DNA from: Xanthobacteraceae bacterium
Lineage (GTDB): Bacteria; Pseudomonadota; Alphaproteobacteria; Rhizobiales; Xanthobacteraceae
Direction: 5' to 3'
Assembly (NCBI GenBank): GCA_031291475.1
Contig: JARLIY010000088.1
Location: forward strand, 1 to 53,146
Length of the DNA stretch: 53,146 nt
Numbering within the stretch: position 1 is the first letter of the stretch; the number at the start of each line of letters is the position of its first letter. The notes below the pieces were generated by a model. That model did no database searches and had not been told where the DNA came from. It saw only the letters and a program-made list of their open reading frames with translations. Below are positions 27,863 through 37,179 of this stretch, in pieces. A program made the translations under genes and the position numbers.

Positions 27863-29503
27863 ATGGCTGATACGCCGCGCATGCCAGCCGCGATGTCGCA
27901 TCCCGGCGTGGCTTCGCCGTTCGAACGCCTGACCCCGCTCGGCTTTGGCACGGGACTGCTGGTCGTTTGCGCATGCATACTGGTCTCGTTCCTGCTTGCC
28001 GGCTTCTGGCTTCCCTATTGGCGCGTCGCCGATATGGATTTCTGGGTGGTGTACAACGCCTTTCTGCTCAATACCCCGCTGCCGCAAGAGTATTTCGATC
28101 ATCCCGGCTACCTTTCGATTCTGCTGTTGAGCTATTGGCTGCGCGCGCTGCACGCCGTCGGTTTCCTCCACGTGGATTCGCTGTCGGGGATTCCTCCCGT
28201 CAGCGATGCGGCGGGCTTCGCCGACGCCTGGACCAGGGCGACGCAAGCCGGCCGCGTGCTGTCGCTTATCCTGGCCATGGGTTACGTGGTGACCTTCTCG
28301 TTCCTCCTGCGGGCCGTCGTGCGCAACGGACGGGTCGCGGGACTAGCCGGGTTTCTGTTGGCGTTCTCCGGCGGGATGACGATGCAGATGCGCATCATGC
28401 GTACCGAGCTTCTAGCCGCCGGATTGTTCATGATCGCGCTGCTGTTGCTGATCGCCGTCGCCAAGCGGGGCGAACGGATGTGGCGGCCAGCGGCCATCGG
28501 CTTGGCGAGCCTGCTCATCACGCTCGGCATGCTCAATAAGGTTCAAATCTTCTTTTTGATCTGCGCCCTGCCCATCCTGCTGCTGCCGTTCGGCCCCGAT
28601 ACGGCGCCGCAAGGCGGATTTTGGCGGCAGCGGCGGAGCGCCTGGCTGGCCGTGGTCGCAAGCGCGGCGATCGCGCTGCTCGCAGCCTATCTCGCCAGAG
28701 ACATCCTGATGGCGGGATTTTGGCCACCCGCAACGGCGGCCGCGCGATTGCCGACACTGCGGATCGGCGCCGCGATTTATCTGCCGGCGTTGGCGGTCTG
28801 GATCGGTCTCGGGATGGCGGCTTATTGGGCCCTCTGGCGTCCGGCCGTGCCGGAAGCGCTTGCCGCCATGTTTGCCGTCGTTGCGGGCTGCATGATCGGC
28901 CTGCTGGCAGTCTATGCACGTTACAATCCGACCAACGTATTGATCGTTTTCCACCCCATCGAGCAGATGTTCATGTGGGCGTCCTTTAGCGAGCCCGATC
29001 TGGTCAACGACGCGTCCCGGCTTATATTTCTGCTCAAATCCATCGCCAGCGTGATCGCGCGCCGCACTTTCATCCTGCATACCTCGTCACGGCCGGCGAT
29101 TTTTCTCGAATGGTTCGTGATCGCGGCGACTATTGTCGCGATCCTCCGGCGCGAGTGGCGGCTTGTTCTTCAAGTCGTGCCGCTGATGCTGACGGACTGG
29201 GGCGTCGACACGCTCAACATGGGCCGCGGCCTCAAGCAAGAATATTTCAACCTCACCGATCCGCTCGCCATCATCGCGGCCGCGCTGCTGATCGCGAAGC
29301 TCGTCGACCTGCAATACCATCGATGGACCTATCGGATTGGGGTGGCGCTCATCGCCGCGCATGCCGTGATCAGCCAGTTGGAGCCGGTGAAAAACGTCGC
29401 CGCCTTCAAGAATGAGCGGCCCGACGTATTGTGCGAGCTTTATGTGTACGCGGTGCGCGTCGAGCATTTTCCCTTCTGCCCGCCGCCGCCGGAGAAACAT
29501 TAG
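27863..29503 (+). CDS. Polytopic membrane protein, GT-C glycosyltransferase-like
   Basis: From the ATG at 27863 the product is 546 residues with about eleven to thirteen membrane helices. The first extracytoplasmic loop reads VADMDFWVVYNAFLLNTPLPQEYFDHPG, a layout like the acidic loop of GT-C enzymes that take sugar from a polyprenyl phosphate donor. I know no precise family name. A longer frame to 27659 is rejected because its leader overlaps the DUF2007 gene in antisense and lacks hydrophobic character. It converges on a GT2 gene that may make its donor. Function is inferred from fold-like pattern only. Confidence 0.65.
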   Translation: MADTPRMPAAMSHPGVASPFERLTPLGFGTGLLVVCACILVSFLLAGFWLPYWRVADMDFWVVYNAFLLNTPLPQEYFDHPGYLSILLLSYWLRALHAVGFLHVDSLSGIPPVSDAAGFADAWTRATQAGRVLSLILAMGYVVTFSFLLRAVVRNGRVAGLAGFLLAFSGGMTMQMRIMRTELLAAGLFMIALLLLIAVAKRGERMWRPAAIGLASLLITLGMLNKVQIFFLICALPILLLPFGPDTAPQGGFWRQRRSAWLAVVASAAIALLAAYLARDILMAGFWPPATAAARLPTLRIGAAIYLPALAVWIGLGMAAYWALWRPAVPEALAAMFAVVAGCMIGLLAVYARYNPTNVLIVFHPIEQMFMWASFSEPDLVNDASRLIFLLKSIASVIARRTFILHTSSRPAIFLEWFVIAATIVAILRREWRLVLQVVPLMLTDWGVDTLNMGRGLKQEYFNLTDPLAIIAAALLIAKLVDLQYHRWTYRIGVALIAAHAVISQLEPVKNVAAFKNERPDVLCELYVYAVRVEHFPFCPPPPEKH

Positions 29504-29508
29504 GCCGC

Positions 29509-29520
29509 GTCATTCCGGGA
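29509..29520. repeat. Solitary left arm of type A palindrome
   Basis: GTCATTCCGGGA matches the left arm of the elements at 4726 and 21829, but no right arm follows within the short convergent gap. It looks like the eroded remnant of an element between the GT-C-like and GT2 genes. Confidence 0.6.
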
Positions 29521-29528
29521 TAAAGGAT

Positions 29529-30506
29529 TCAGCTGTTGCGTCTTTCCTCGCCCGGCGCGCGCAAAGCGAGATAAGCGAGAAGCCTGAGCTCGCGCCGGCC
29601 GCGCGTGACGGTGTCGAGGATCAGACCGCAGGCGAAGGCGAGGAAGGCGAGCAGCATCAGTCCGGTCGAGAGCACTGCCGTCGGCAAGCGCGGCACCAGG
29701 CCTTCTACCAGGTAGGTGCTGAAAATCGGCACCGCCAACGCGATCGATATCAAGGCGAACACCAGGGCCAAAGTCCCGAAGAACACCAGCGGCCGCTCGG
29801 ACCGAAAAAGCCTCTGAATGGTCCAGAGGATGCGAAAGCCGTCGGTCCAGGTGGAGAGCTTCGAGACCGACCCGCTCGGGCGCGAATAGTAGGGCGTCGC
29901 GATCTCGCCCACCGGCAATTCCAGCTGAAGCGCATGAACGGTCAGCTCGGTCTCGATCTCAAAGCCGCCGGAGAGAACCGGAAACGATTTCACGAAACGG
30001 CGGGAGAACGCCCGATAGCCGGACAGGATATCGGTAAAGGAGCGTCCGAACATGCGAGCGACAAAGCCGGTCAAGAGCCGGTTGCCGGCGCGATGGCCGC
30101 GGCGATAGGCCGTCTCTTCGCGATCGATGCGGGTGGCAACGACCATGTCGAGCCGTTCGTCGACGAGCTTTGCGATCATCGCCGGCGCGCTCGGCGCATC
30201 GTAGGTCGCGTCGCCGTCGACCAGCACGTAAACGTCCGCTTCGACGTCGTTGAACATCCGCCGCACCACGTGACCCTTGCCCTGATAGGTCTCGCGCCGG
30301 ACCACGGCGCCGGCCCCCCGCGCCGCCGCGACGGTGCCGTCGGTGGAATTATTGTCATAGACGTAGATAGTCGCGCCGGGCAGTGAAGCGCGGAAATCGG
30401 CGACCACCTTGGCGATCGCATGTTCCTCGTTGTAACAAGGCACGAGAACCGCCACCCGATACCGGGTTACGGCCGTGCTTTCGGCGTTGGGCTCGTTGCT
30501 TGACAT
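29529..30506 (-). CDS. Glycosyltransferase family 2, polyprenyl-phosphate sugar transferase type
   Basis: The 325-residue protein has a cytosolic GT2 domain with AVLVPCYNEE, YVYDNNSTDGT and the metal-binding DGDATYD (98-104), then FTDILSGYRAFSRRF, and two C-terminal membrane helices (about 240-300). This is the architecture of dolichol- or undecaprenyl-phosphate sugar synthases that load sugar onto lipid for periplasmic GT-C enzymes. The start at 30506 has GGAG and GGGGG before it; the longer frame to 30605 lacks family similarity. It converges on the GT-C-like gene and diverges from the polyprenyl synthase. Confidence 0.88.
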   Translation of the reverse strand: MSSNEPNAESTAVTRYRVAVLVPCYNEEHAIAKVVADFRASLPGATIYVYDNNSTDGTVAAARGAGAVVRRETYQGKGHVVRRMFNDVEADVYVLVDGDATYDAPSAPAMIAKLVDERLDMVVATRIDREETAYRRGHRAGNRLLTGFVARMFGRSFTDILSGYRAFSRRFVKSFPVLSGGFEIETELTVHALQLELPVGEIATPYYSRPSGSVSKLSTWTDGFRILWTIQRLFRSERPLVFFGTLALVFALISIALAVPIFSTYLVEGLVPRLPTAVLSTGLMLLAFLAFACGLILDTVTRGRRELRLLAYLALRAPGEERRNS

Positions 30507-30666
30507 TCCCCCGCTCCACCGCCACGTCGATAACATGAACGGCGGCTCGTCGTCGGCAGAAGCGACGATTCGTTTCGCCCGCGATAATGCAGGTGTACTT
30601 GCCACCTCACCATAGCGTTTCTATGCTTGCGCGTCCTCTCGTGGACACCAGTACAGCAGGTTTTAC

Positions 30667-31677
30667 GTGGCCGTTGTCGTCCCTTTTGAAACTCCCGGCA
30701 GACCCTCGATCGACCCCTTGGTCGACCTGGTGACGGCCGACATGGAACGGGTCAACGGCGTCATTCTGGCGCGGACCGGGTCGGAAGTGGCGATGATCCC
30801 GGAGGTCGCCAATCATCTCATCAATTCCGGCGGCAAACGGCTGCGGCCGATGCTGACTCTGGCTCAGGCGCGGCTGACCGGCTATGGCGGCGACGGCCAT
30901 ATCAAGCTCGCCGCGGCGGTCGAATTCATGCACACCGCGACGCTCCTGCACGACGACGTGGTCGACGAGAGCGAGCTGCGGCGCGGGCGGCTCGCCGCGC
31001 GCATGCTCTGGGGCAACGAAGCAAGCGTGCTGGTCGGCGATTTCCTGCTTGGCCAGGCGTTCAAGATGATGGTCGAGGTCGGCAATCTCAAGGCGCTGGA
31101 AATCCTCTCCTCCGCCGCCGCGGTGATCGCCGAAGGTGAAGTCATGCAGCTTGCGGCTGCAAAGAACACGGCGACAACGGAGGACGAGTATATCGCCGTC
31201 ATCCGCGCCAAGACCGCGGAGCTGTTCGCGGCGGCCTGCGAGGTCGGCCCGGTGCTGTCGTCGCGGCAGAAGGCCGAGCAGGCCGCCTGCCGGTCGTTCG
31301 GCATGAATCTCGGCATCACCTTCCAGCTGGTCGACGACGCGCTCGATTACGGCGGCGCCGCCGCCAAACTCGGCAAGAATATCGGCGACGACTTTCGTGA
31401 GGGAAAGATCACGCTGCCGGTGGTGCTCGCCTTCCGCCGCGGCGGCGACGGCGAGCGCGAATTCTGGCGGCGCACGCTCGAACAAGGCGAGGCGACCGAC
31501 GCCGACCTCGATCACGCCATCGGGCTGATGACCAAGCATCGCGCGCTCGAGGACACGATCGGCCGCGCGCATCATTACGGTGCCATCGCCCGCGACGCGC
31601 TCGCTCTCTTTCCCGCCTCGCCGATGAAATCGGCGCTCGCCGAAGCCGTCGATTTCTGCATCGCGCGGACGCACTAG
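30667..31677 (+). CDS. Long-chain polyprenyl diphosphate synthase (octa/decaprenyl)
   Basis: The 336-residue enzyme elongates allylic diphosphates with isopentenyl units to make the ubiquinone side chain. It shows GGKRLRP, the first Asp-rich motif DDVVD (96-100) and the second DDALD. The residue five before the first motif is A91, the small side chain expected for long products rather than farnesyl synthase. It starts at GTG 30667; the encoded start MAVVVPFETP agrees with related alphaproteobacterial enzymes. The gene converges on ispE, placing two isoprenoid genes end to end. Confidence 0.93.
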   Translation: MAVVVPFETPGRPSIDPLVDLVTADMERVNGVILARTGSEVAMIPEVANHLINSGGKRLRPMLTLAQARLTGYGGDGHIKLAAAVEFMHTATLLHDDVVDESELRRGRLAARMLWGNEASVLVGDFLLGQAFKMMVEVGNLKALEILSSAAAVIAEGEVMQLAAAKNTATTEDEYIAVIRAKTAELFAAACEVGPVLSSRQKAEQAACRSFGMNLGITFQLVDDALDYGGAAAKLGKNIGDDFREGKITLPVVLAFRRGGDGEREFWRRTLEQGEATDADLDHAIGLMTKHRALEDTIGRAHHYGAIARDALALFPASPMKSALAEAVDFCIARTH

Positions 31678-31688
31678 CGGTAGCCGTC

Positions 31689-32570
31689 TCAGCCGCCGCC
31701 CAATGTCGTCGCCTTGACCCACCAGGCCGGCTGCTCGGCCGGCAAGAGCTTCTCCGCCGCGACCGCCTCGTCGGCAGATGAAAATATCGCAAAGCACGTC
31801 GCGCCCGAGCCGGACATGCGCGCGAACAGGCAACCCGCCTGCGCGCGCAATGCCGCGAGCACGTCAGCGATCACCGGCGCGAGCGCAATGGCCGGACCTT
31901 CGAGGTCGTTCGATTGCGCCGCAAAAAACTGCAACAGCCGGTCGCGGCTTGCCAGATTGGCGAGCGCCGGGTCGAGCGCGGCCGCCGGCTTGGCGGCGGG
32001 CTTCCATTGCGCAAACACCGCCTTAGTCGGCAGCGCCACGCCGGGATTGACGAGCACCGCCGGCAATGGCGGCAGTGCAAGCGGCTCGGAGAGTAGCTCA
32101 CCGATGCCGCGCATGATCCGCGGGCGCGGATCGAGGCAGACCGGCACGTCGGCGCCGGTCACGCGCGCCGCCGCGTAAAGCTGCGGATCGCCGCGCGGCA
32201 GGCCATTGACTTGCGCGATCAGGCGGAGCGCCGCCCCGGCATCGGCCGACCCGCCGCCGAGGCCCGCCGCCACCGGCAGTCGTTTGTCGAGGTCGAAGGC
32301 GCCGAGGACGAGGCCGCGACGAAGCGCGGCCAACGCGCGCACGGCCTTGAGGACGAGATTGTCGTCGCCAGCACCCGCTTGCACCGCGGCCGGTCCGCGC
32401 ACGTTCAGCGTCAACTCGCCGCCGGGTGCAAAGCTCAGGCGGTCGCCGAAATCGGCAAACGCCACCAAGCTTTCGATCTCGTGATAGCCGTCGGCGCGGC
32501 GCTTGACGACACGCAGCGTCAGATTGACCTTTGCTGGGGCGTTCTCAACCAGCGGAACCGGCAAGGGCAA
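31689..32570 (-). CDS. ispE: 4-diphosphocytidyl-2-C-methyl-D-erythritol kinase
   Basis: IspE phosphorylates CDP-methylerythritol in the non-mevalonate isoprenoid pathway. The 293-residue GHMP kinase has APAKVNLTLRV near the start, the ATP-binding PVAAGLGGGSADAGAALR and a C-terminal RMSGSGATCFA. No ATG is present at the N-terminus. The TTG at 32570 directly follows the TPR gene stop, but a second TTG at 32564 has GAGG 6 nt before it and may be the true start. Either way it is tightly coupled to the TPR gene. Confidence 0.94.
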   Translation of the reverse strand: MPLPVPLVENAPAKVNLTLRVVKRRADGYHEIESLVAFADFGDRLSFAPGGELTLNVRGPAAVQAGAGDDNLVLKAVRALAALRRGLVLGAFDLDKRLPVAAGLGGGSADAGAALRLIAQVNGLPRGDPQLYAAARVTGADVPVCLDPRPRIMRGIGELLSEPLALPPLPAVLVNPGVALPTKAVFAQWKPAAKPAAALDPALANLASRDRLLQFFAAQSNDLEGPAIALAPVIADVLAALRAQAGCLFARMSGSGATCFAIFSSADEAVAAEKLLPAEQPAWWVKATTLGGG

Positions 32571-32572
32571 CC

Positions 32573-34318
32573 TCAGCCGCCGTTGCCGGCCTTCTTCGTC
32601 TTGGCCGCGTCGGCGGCAGAAGACGTGTCATCGGGCAGCCCGGCTTTGAGCTTTTCCTCGATCTTCGGCAGGTCTTCCGGCTCGGGCTTCAAGTCCTTGG
32701 CGTGCGACCACTGGAAGCGCGCTTCGAGCACGCGGCCGACCCGCCAATAGGCGTCACCGAGATGATCGTTGATCGTCGGATCCTCGGGCTTGAGCTCGAC
32801 GGCGCGCTCCAGGTCCTTCACCGCTTCGTCGTAATTGTTGATGCGGTAATTGGCCCAGCCGAGCGAGTCGACGATATAGCCGTCGTCCGGCCGCTGCTCG
32901 ACGGCGCGGCGGATCATGTTCATGCCCTGGTCGAGATTGATGCCCTGGTCGATCCAGGAATAGCCGAGGTAATTGAGCACCAGCGGCTGGTCGGGAAAGA
33001 GTTCAAGCGCCTTTTTCAGATCGGCCTCGGCGAGCGGCCATTGATGCGAGCGCTCGTAGCAAATGCCGCGGAAGTAGAACATCACCCAGTTCGCCTTCTC
33101 CGGCGTGGGGATGTCGGCGATGGCCTTGCTGTAGGTATCGGCGCATTCGGCGAATTCCTTGCGGCCGCGCTGGATATTGGCCAGCGCCATGATCGCTTCG
33201 TTATCTTTCGGATGCTCGGCGACGAGACGTTCGAGCCGCTTCTTGGCCTCGTCGGTGCGGTCGAGCGCGTCGAGATCGGACGCGATCTGGATTTCGGCGT
33301 TGCGATGCAGCGGCGACGACGGCGCAATGCGGTCGTACATAGCGATCGCCAGCTCGGGCTTTTTCAGCGAGTCGTAAAGATCGGCGAGCGACAACAGCGC
33401 CATTCCATGCGTCGGCTCGAGATAGAGCGCGAGCCGAAGATAGATCAGCGCCAAATCCTCGCCGCCGCGGCGACCGATCGAGGAGCCGATCTCATAAAGC
33501 GCCTCGGCGGCGCCGGCCTGCGGCGTGTCGGCAAGCGGCGGCAGTTTGTCGCCGGCCGCGATCTCCTTCATCTCCTGGGCGATCACCGGATGATCGGGGA
33601 CCGCCTTGTCGAATTCCCGATAAATCTTGAGCGCATCTTCCTTGCCGCCGTTGCGCGAAAGGTAGCGGCCATAGGCCTCCACCGTGCGCAGCGCGACCGG
33701 GTCAGCCTTGTAAGCGCGCTCATAGCGCTTGCCGGCTTCCTTCTTGTTGTTGGCGATATCGAGGATGAGTCCGCCGTGGGTGTCCTTGAAGATGGCGTAC
33801 CAGTCCGGGCCGGCGAGCTTGTCGAGCGTCTCGATCGCAGTGTGGGAGTCGCCGGCGCCCGAGAGCGCCCAAGCCGAAAGCAATGTCGCCGTCAGATCGG
33901 TCACCGGGCCGCGCACCGATTGCGCGAAGTTCTGCCGCGCCGCCGCGTATTGTTTTTGCTTGAGCGCCCGCGTGCCGATCACCAACCGCGCGATGCGGTC
34001 GTTGCGATCGAGCTGGACGAGCCGGTCGGCAAGTCTCGCGGCTTCGTCGATGTCGCCGTCGCTCAGCACCGAGAGGAAAGTGCGGCTGAGCAGATCGGCG
34101 TTGTGCGGATCGGCCTTGAGCACGTTGAGGTAATAGGCGGCGGCGGTCGCGGAATCGCGCTCGACCCCGGCATGGCGCGCGGCCAGGTAGCTGCCCGCCG
34201 CGGTCGCGTGCGCGAGCTCCTGCGTTGTCGGAGACTCGGCCGCAAATGCCGGCATAAGGCTCAAGGCGAAAGCGGCGCCAGTGATGGCGGCATGCCGTGG
34301 CAGCAGCGATTGAATCAC
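32573..34318 (-). CDS. Exported tetratricopeptide repeat protein
   Basis: The 581-residue protein has a signal peptide (ITGAAFALSLMPAFAA) and many TPR units, for example ALLSLADLYDSLKKPELAIAMYD and YLGYSWIDQGINLDQGMNM, ending in a low-complexity Ala/Lys/Asp tail. TPR arrays bind partner proteins; periplasmic placement is predicted. The start is the GTG at 34318 because GGAG lies 5 nt upstream; the longer TTG frame (34348) is weaker. It precedes ispE with 2 bp spacing. The partner is unknown, but this gene pair is common in Rhizobiales as I recall. Confidence 0.88.
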   Translation of the reverse strand: MIQSLLPRHAAITGAAFALSLMPAFAAESPTTQELAHATAAGSYLAARHAGVERDSATAAAYYLNVLKADPHNADLLSRTFLSVLSDGDIDEAARLADRLVQLDRNDRIARLVIGTRALKQKQYAAARQNFAQSVRGPVTDLTATLLSAWALSGAGDSHTAIETLDKLAGPDWYAIFKDTHGGLILDIANNKKEAGKRYERAYKADPVALRTVEAYGRYLSRNGGKEDALKIYREFDKAVPDHPVIAQEMKEIAAGDKLPPLADTPQAGAAEALYEIGSSIGRRGGEDLALIYLRLALYLEPTHGMALLSLADLYDSLKKPELAIAMYDRIAPSSPLHRNAEIQIASDLDALDRTDEAKKRLERLVAEHPKDNEAIMALANIQRGRKEFAECADTYSKAIADIPTPEKANWVMFYFRGICYERSHQWPLAEADLKKALELFPDQPLVLNYLGYSWIDQGINLDQGMNMIRRAVEQRPDDGYIVDSLGWANYRINNYDEAVKDLERAVELKPEDPTINDHLGDAYWRVGRVLEARFQWSHAKDLKPEPEDLPKIEEKLKAGLPDDTSSAADAAKTKKAGNGG

Positions 34319-34466
34319 GATAGCTCCATTGGGCGAACTAAAGCGCAAACAGGGGAATCAGGGCGCTGAATACGGTTGAGCGCGCGAGAATGACCCTTTT
34401 GCCATGCCCCCGCAAGCAGGCAAGCCTTTAGGCCCGAAGGGAGGCGAAATCGCGGCAGCCTTCTCA

Positions 34467-36122
34467 TCACATGTTCGGATAATTCGGCCCGCCGCCGCCC
34501 TCGGGCGGCACCCAATTGATGTTCTGGTTCGGATCTTTGATGTCGCAGGTTTTGCAGTGGACGCAATTCTGCACGTTGATCACGTAGCACGGCTGGCCGC
34601 CATCTTCGACCCATTCATAGACGCCGGCCGGGCAATAGCGCGCCGACGGCCCGCCATAAACATCGTGCTCGGAAGATTTTTGCAAAGACGCGTCGCGCAC
34701 GACAAGGTGCACCGGCTGATCTTCCTCGTGATTGGTGTTGGACAGGTAGACCGAGGAAAGCCGGTCGAAGGTGAGTTTGCCGTCGGGCTTCGGATATGCG
34801 ATCGGCCGGCAAGCGGCCGCCGGCTTGAGCGTGGCGAAATCGGGCTTGGCGTGAGGAAGTGTGCCAAGGAGCGAGAAGCCGAAGGTGTTGGTCCACATGT
34901 CGAAGCCGCCGAGCGCGACACCGGCGGCCGTTCCGAGCTTCGACCACAGCGGCTTGGCGTTGCGCACGCGATAAAGATCGCGCCCGATCGGCGTTGAGCG
35001 CCAGGCCGCCTCGTAGCTTGCAAGCTCATCATGCGCACGCCTGGCCGTCAGCGCCGCGGCAACATGCTCGGCCGCCAACATGCCGGACAATATCGCGTTG
35101 TGGCTGCCCTTGATGCGCGGCACGTTCATGAAGCCCGCGGCGCACCCGATCAGCGCGCCGCCGGGAAAGACGAGCTTCGGCACCGACTGCCAGCCGCCCT
35201 CGGTCAGCGCGCGCGCGCCGTAGCAGATGCGCTTGCCGCCGGCGAAGGTGTCGGCGATGAGCGGATGCGTTTTGAAGCGCTGGAACTCCTCGAACGGCGA
35301 AAGATAGGGGTTCATGTAATTGAGGTGGACGACAAAACCGACAGAAACGAGATTGTCGCCGAAATGATAAAGGAACGAGCCGCCGCCGGTTGAGTTGCCG
35401 AGCGGCCAGCCCATCGTGTGCTGCACGAGACCGCTGCGAAAATTCTCCGGCGCGACCTGCCACAATTCCTTGAGCCCGATGCCGTATTTCTGCGGCTGGC
35501 AGTCCTGCGCCAGTTCGAAACGCTCGATTAGGCCTTTGGACAGGCTGCCGCGCGCGCCCTCGGCCAGCAATGTGTATTTGGCGCGCAGCTCCATGCCGCG
35601 GGTAAAGCCCGTTTTGTGGTGTCCGTCCTTGCCGATGCCCATATCGCCGGTAGCGATGCCGGCTACGGCGCCGGTCTCGAACAGCACTTCGGTCGCGGCA
35701 AAGCCCGGATAGATTTCCACGCCAAGCGCTTCGGCTTTCTTCGCCAGATAGCGGCAGACGTCGCCGAGCGAGACGATGAAATTGCCGTGATTGCTCATCA
35801 GCGGCGGCAGCATGAAGTTCGGCAACCGCAAAGCCCCGGACGATCCGAGCATATAGAAGCGGTCGTCGCTGACCGCGGTATGCACCGGGGCCTCCTCCTC
35901 GCTCCGCCATTGCGGAATGAGGCGATCAATCCCGATCGGATCGATCACCGCGCCGGAGAGGATGTGTGCGCCGACCTCGGAGCCCTTTTCCACCACTACC
36001 ACCGAGGTGTCGGGAGAAAGCTGCTTGAGCCTGATCGCCGCGGCGAGACCGGCGGGGCCGGCGCCGACGATGACCACGTCGAACTCCATCGCCTCGCGGG
36101 CGGGAAGTTCCGCTGCACTCAT
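34467..36122 (-). CDS. Electron transfer flavoprotein-ubiquinone oxidoreductase
   Basis: ETF-QO passes electrons from ETF, fed by acyl-CoA and amine dehydrogenases, to ubiquinone at the inner membrane. The 551-residue protein has the FAD site DVVIVGAGPAGLAAAIRL near the start, a ubiquinone/FAD core with GAHILSGAVIDP, and a C-terminal [4Fe-4S] domain with Cys in YCPAGVYEW and QNCVHCKTCDIKDPNQNI. The ATG at 36122 has GGAG 6 nt upstream and is preferred to 36182. No ETF genes are nearby. It diverges from the UDG gene. Confidence 0.95.
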   Translation of the reverse strand: MSAAELPAREAMEFDVVIVGAGPAGLAAAIRLKQLSPDTSVVVVEKGSEVGAHILSGAVIDPIGIDRLIPQWRSEEEAPVHTAVSDDRFYMLGSSGALRLPNFMLPPLMSNHGNFIVSLGDVCRYLAKKAEALGVEIYPGFAATEVLFETGAVAGIATGDMGIGKDGHHKTGFTRGMELRAKYTLLAEGARGSLSKGLIERFELAQDCQPQKYGIGLKELWQVAPENFRSGLVQHTMGWPLGNSTGGGSFLYHFGDNLVSVGFVVHLNYMNPYLSPFEEFQRFKTHPLIADTFAGGKRICYGARALTEGGWQSVPKLVFPGGALIGCAAGFMNVPRIKGSHNAILSGMLAAEHVAAALTARRAHDELASYEAAWRSTPIGRDLYRVRNAKPLWSKLGTAAGVALGGFDMWTNTFGFSLLGTLPHAKPDFATLKPAAACRPIAYPKPDGKLTFDRLSSVYLSNTNHEEDQPVHLVVRDASLQKSSEHDVYGGPSARYCPAGVYEWVEDGGQPCYVINVQNCVHCKTCDIKDPNQNINWVPPEGGGGPNYPNM

Positions 36123-36285
36123 GGCTGGCTCCACAATTCGCTCGACGGCCGCTGGTTTTTCACGAAAAACATAGACTGACAACCGTCGGCTTTATTCCCG
36201 GTGCTCGCCGCCGTATTGCTGCAAAAAGAGTGTTTCACGCTTTCAATCGCCCGCCTAGACTGGCCGCGGCTTGAGAATCCCGCCG

Positions 36286-37086
36286 ATGAACGACGCCAAC
36301 AAAGACGCCCGCGAACTCATCTCCTTCTACCTCGATGCCGGGGTCGATGCGCTGATCGGCGAGCAAGCCGCCGACCGTTTTGCCGACAAAGCTCCGGTTG
36401 CGCCTTCTCGGCCCATTGCCGAAAGACCCCCCTCCCCGGCCCACCCCCACAAGGGGGCAGGGAGCATTGCGGCGCCGCTTGCGCCCGAGGCCGCGGTCAT
36501 GGCGGCGCGCCAGGCCGCCAGAACCGCGGACACGCTTGAGGCGCTGCGCGCGCTCCTTGAAGCCTTCGAAGGCTGCATGCTGCGCGCGACCGCAACGCGG
36601 CTTGTTTTCGCCGACGGCAATCCGCAGGCGCGCGTGATGTTCGTCGGCGAGGCACCGGGGCGCGATGAAGACATCGCCGGCCTGCCCTTCGTCGGCCGCT
36701 CGGGAAAATTGCTCGACCAAATGATGGCAGCGATCGGACTCGATCGCACAAGCGCCTACATCGCCAACATCGTGCCCTGGCGGCCGCCCGGCAACCGCAC
36801 GCCGACGCCGCAGGAGAGCGCCATCTGCCTGCCCTTCATCCATCGCCAGATCGAGCTTGCCGATCCCGATATCCTCGTCTGTCTCGGACAGCCATCGACA
36901 CAGACTTTGCTCGGCACCAGGGAAGGCATCACGCGCACGCGCGGGCGCTGGTTCAAGTTCGACACCGGCCGCCGCGAAATCCGAGCGCTGGCGACCTACC
37001 ATCCTGCCTTCCTGCTGCGCAGTCCGCTGCAAAAGCGGCTGGCGTGGCGCGATTTCCTTGCGCTGCAAAAGGCGCTCGCCGGCTAG
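36286..37086 (+). CDS. Uracil-DNA glycosylase, family 4-like
   Basis: The 266-residue protein has the family-4 motif A GEAPGRDEDI (121-130) and late ATYHPAFLLRSP, the catalytic pair for removing uracil from DNA. Family-4 enzymes hold a [4Fe-4S] cluster with four Cys; here C97, C181 and C199 are in place, but the first position of the CxxC pair is F94. The linker at about 45-62 is encoded by a GC-rich palindromic repeat. The start at 36286 is chosen over 36271; neither has a strong ribosome site. Cluster status is therefore uncertain. Confidence 0.87.
   Translation: MNDANKDARELISFYLDAGVDALIGEQAADRFADKAPVAPSRPIAERPPSPAHPHKGAGSIAAPLAPEAAVMAARQAARTADTLEALRALLEAFEGCMLRATATRLVFADGNPQARVMFVGEAPGRDEDIAGLPFVGRSGKLLDQMMAAIGLDRTSAYIANIVPWRPPGNRTPTPQESAICLPFIHRQIELADPDILVCLGQPSTQTLLGTREGITRTRGRWFKFDTGRREIRALATYHPAFLLRSPLQKRLAWRDFLALQKALAG
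36427..36466. repeat. GC-rich palindrome inside the uracil-glycosylase gene, in frame
   Basis: CTCCC (36432-36436) pairs with GGGAG (36460-36464) and CCCCC (36444-36448) with GGGGG (36453-36457), giving a nested hairpin. It encodes RPPSPAHPHKGAGS in a low-complexity linker between the N-terminal extension and the glycosylase core. The composition is that of dispersed intergenic palindromes, so it looks like an inserted element that kept the frame. Confidence 0.65.
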
Positions 37087-37179
37087 CTGCGACTGCGCGC
37101 CGCTCCACATCCTCCTCACCTCCCCGCGCGGAAGGCGTTATGATTGCGGTAATTCGCGGCCGCCGATGGAGTTCATCAA

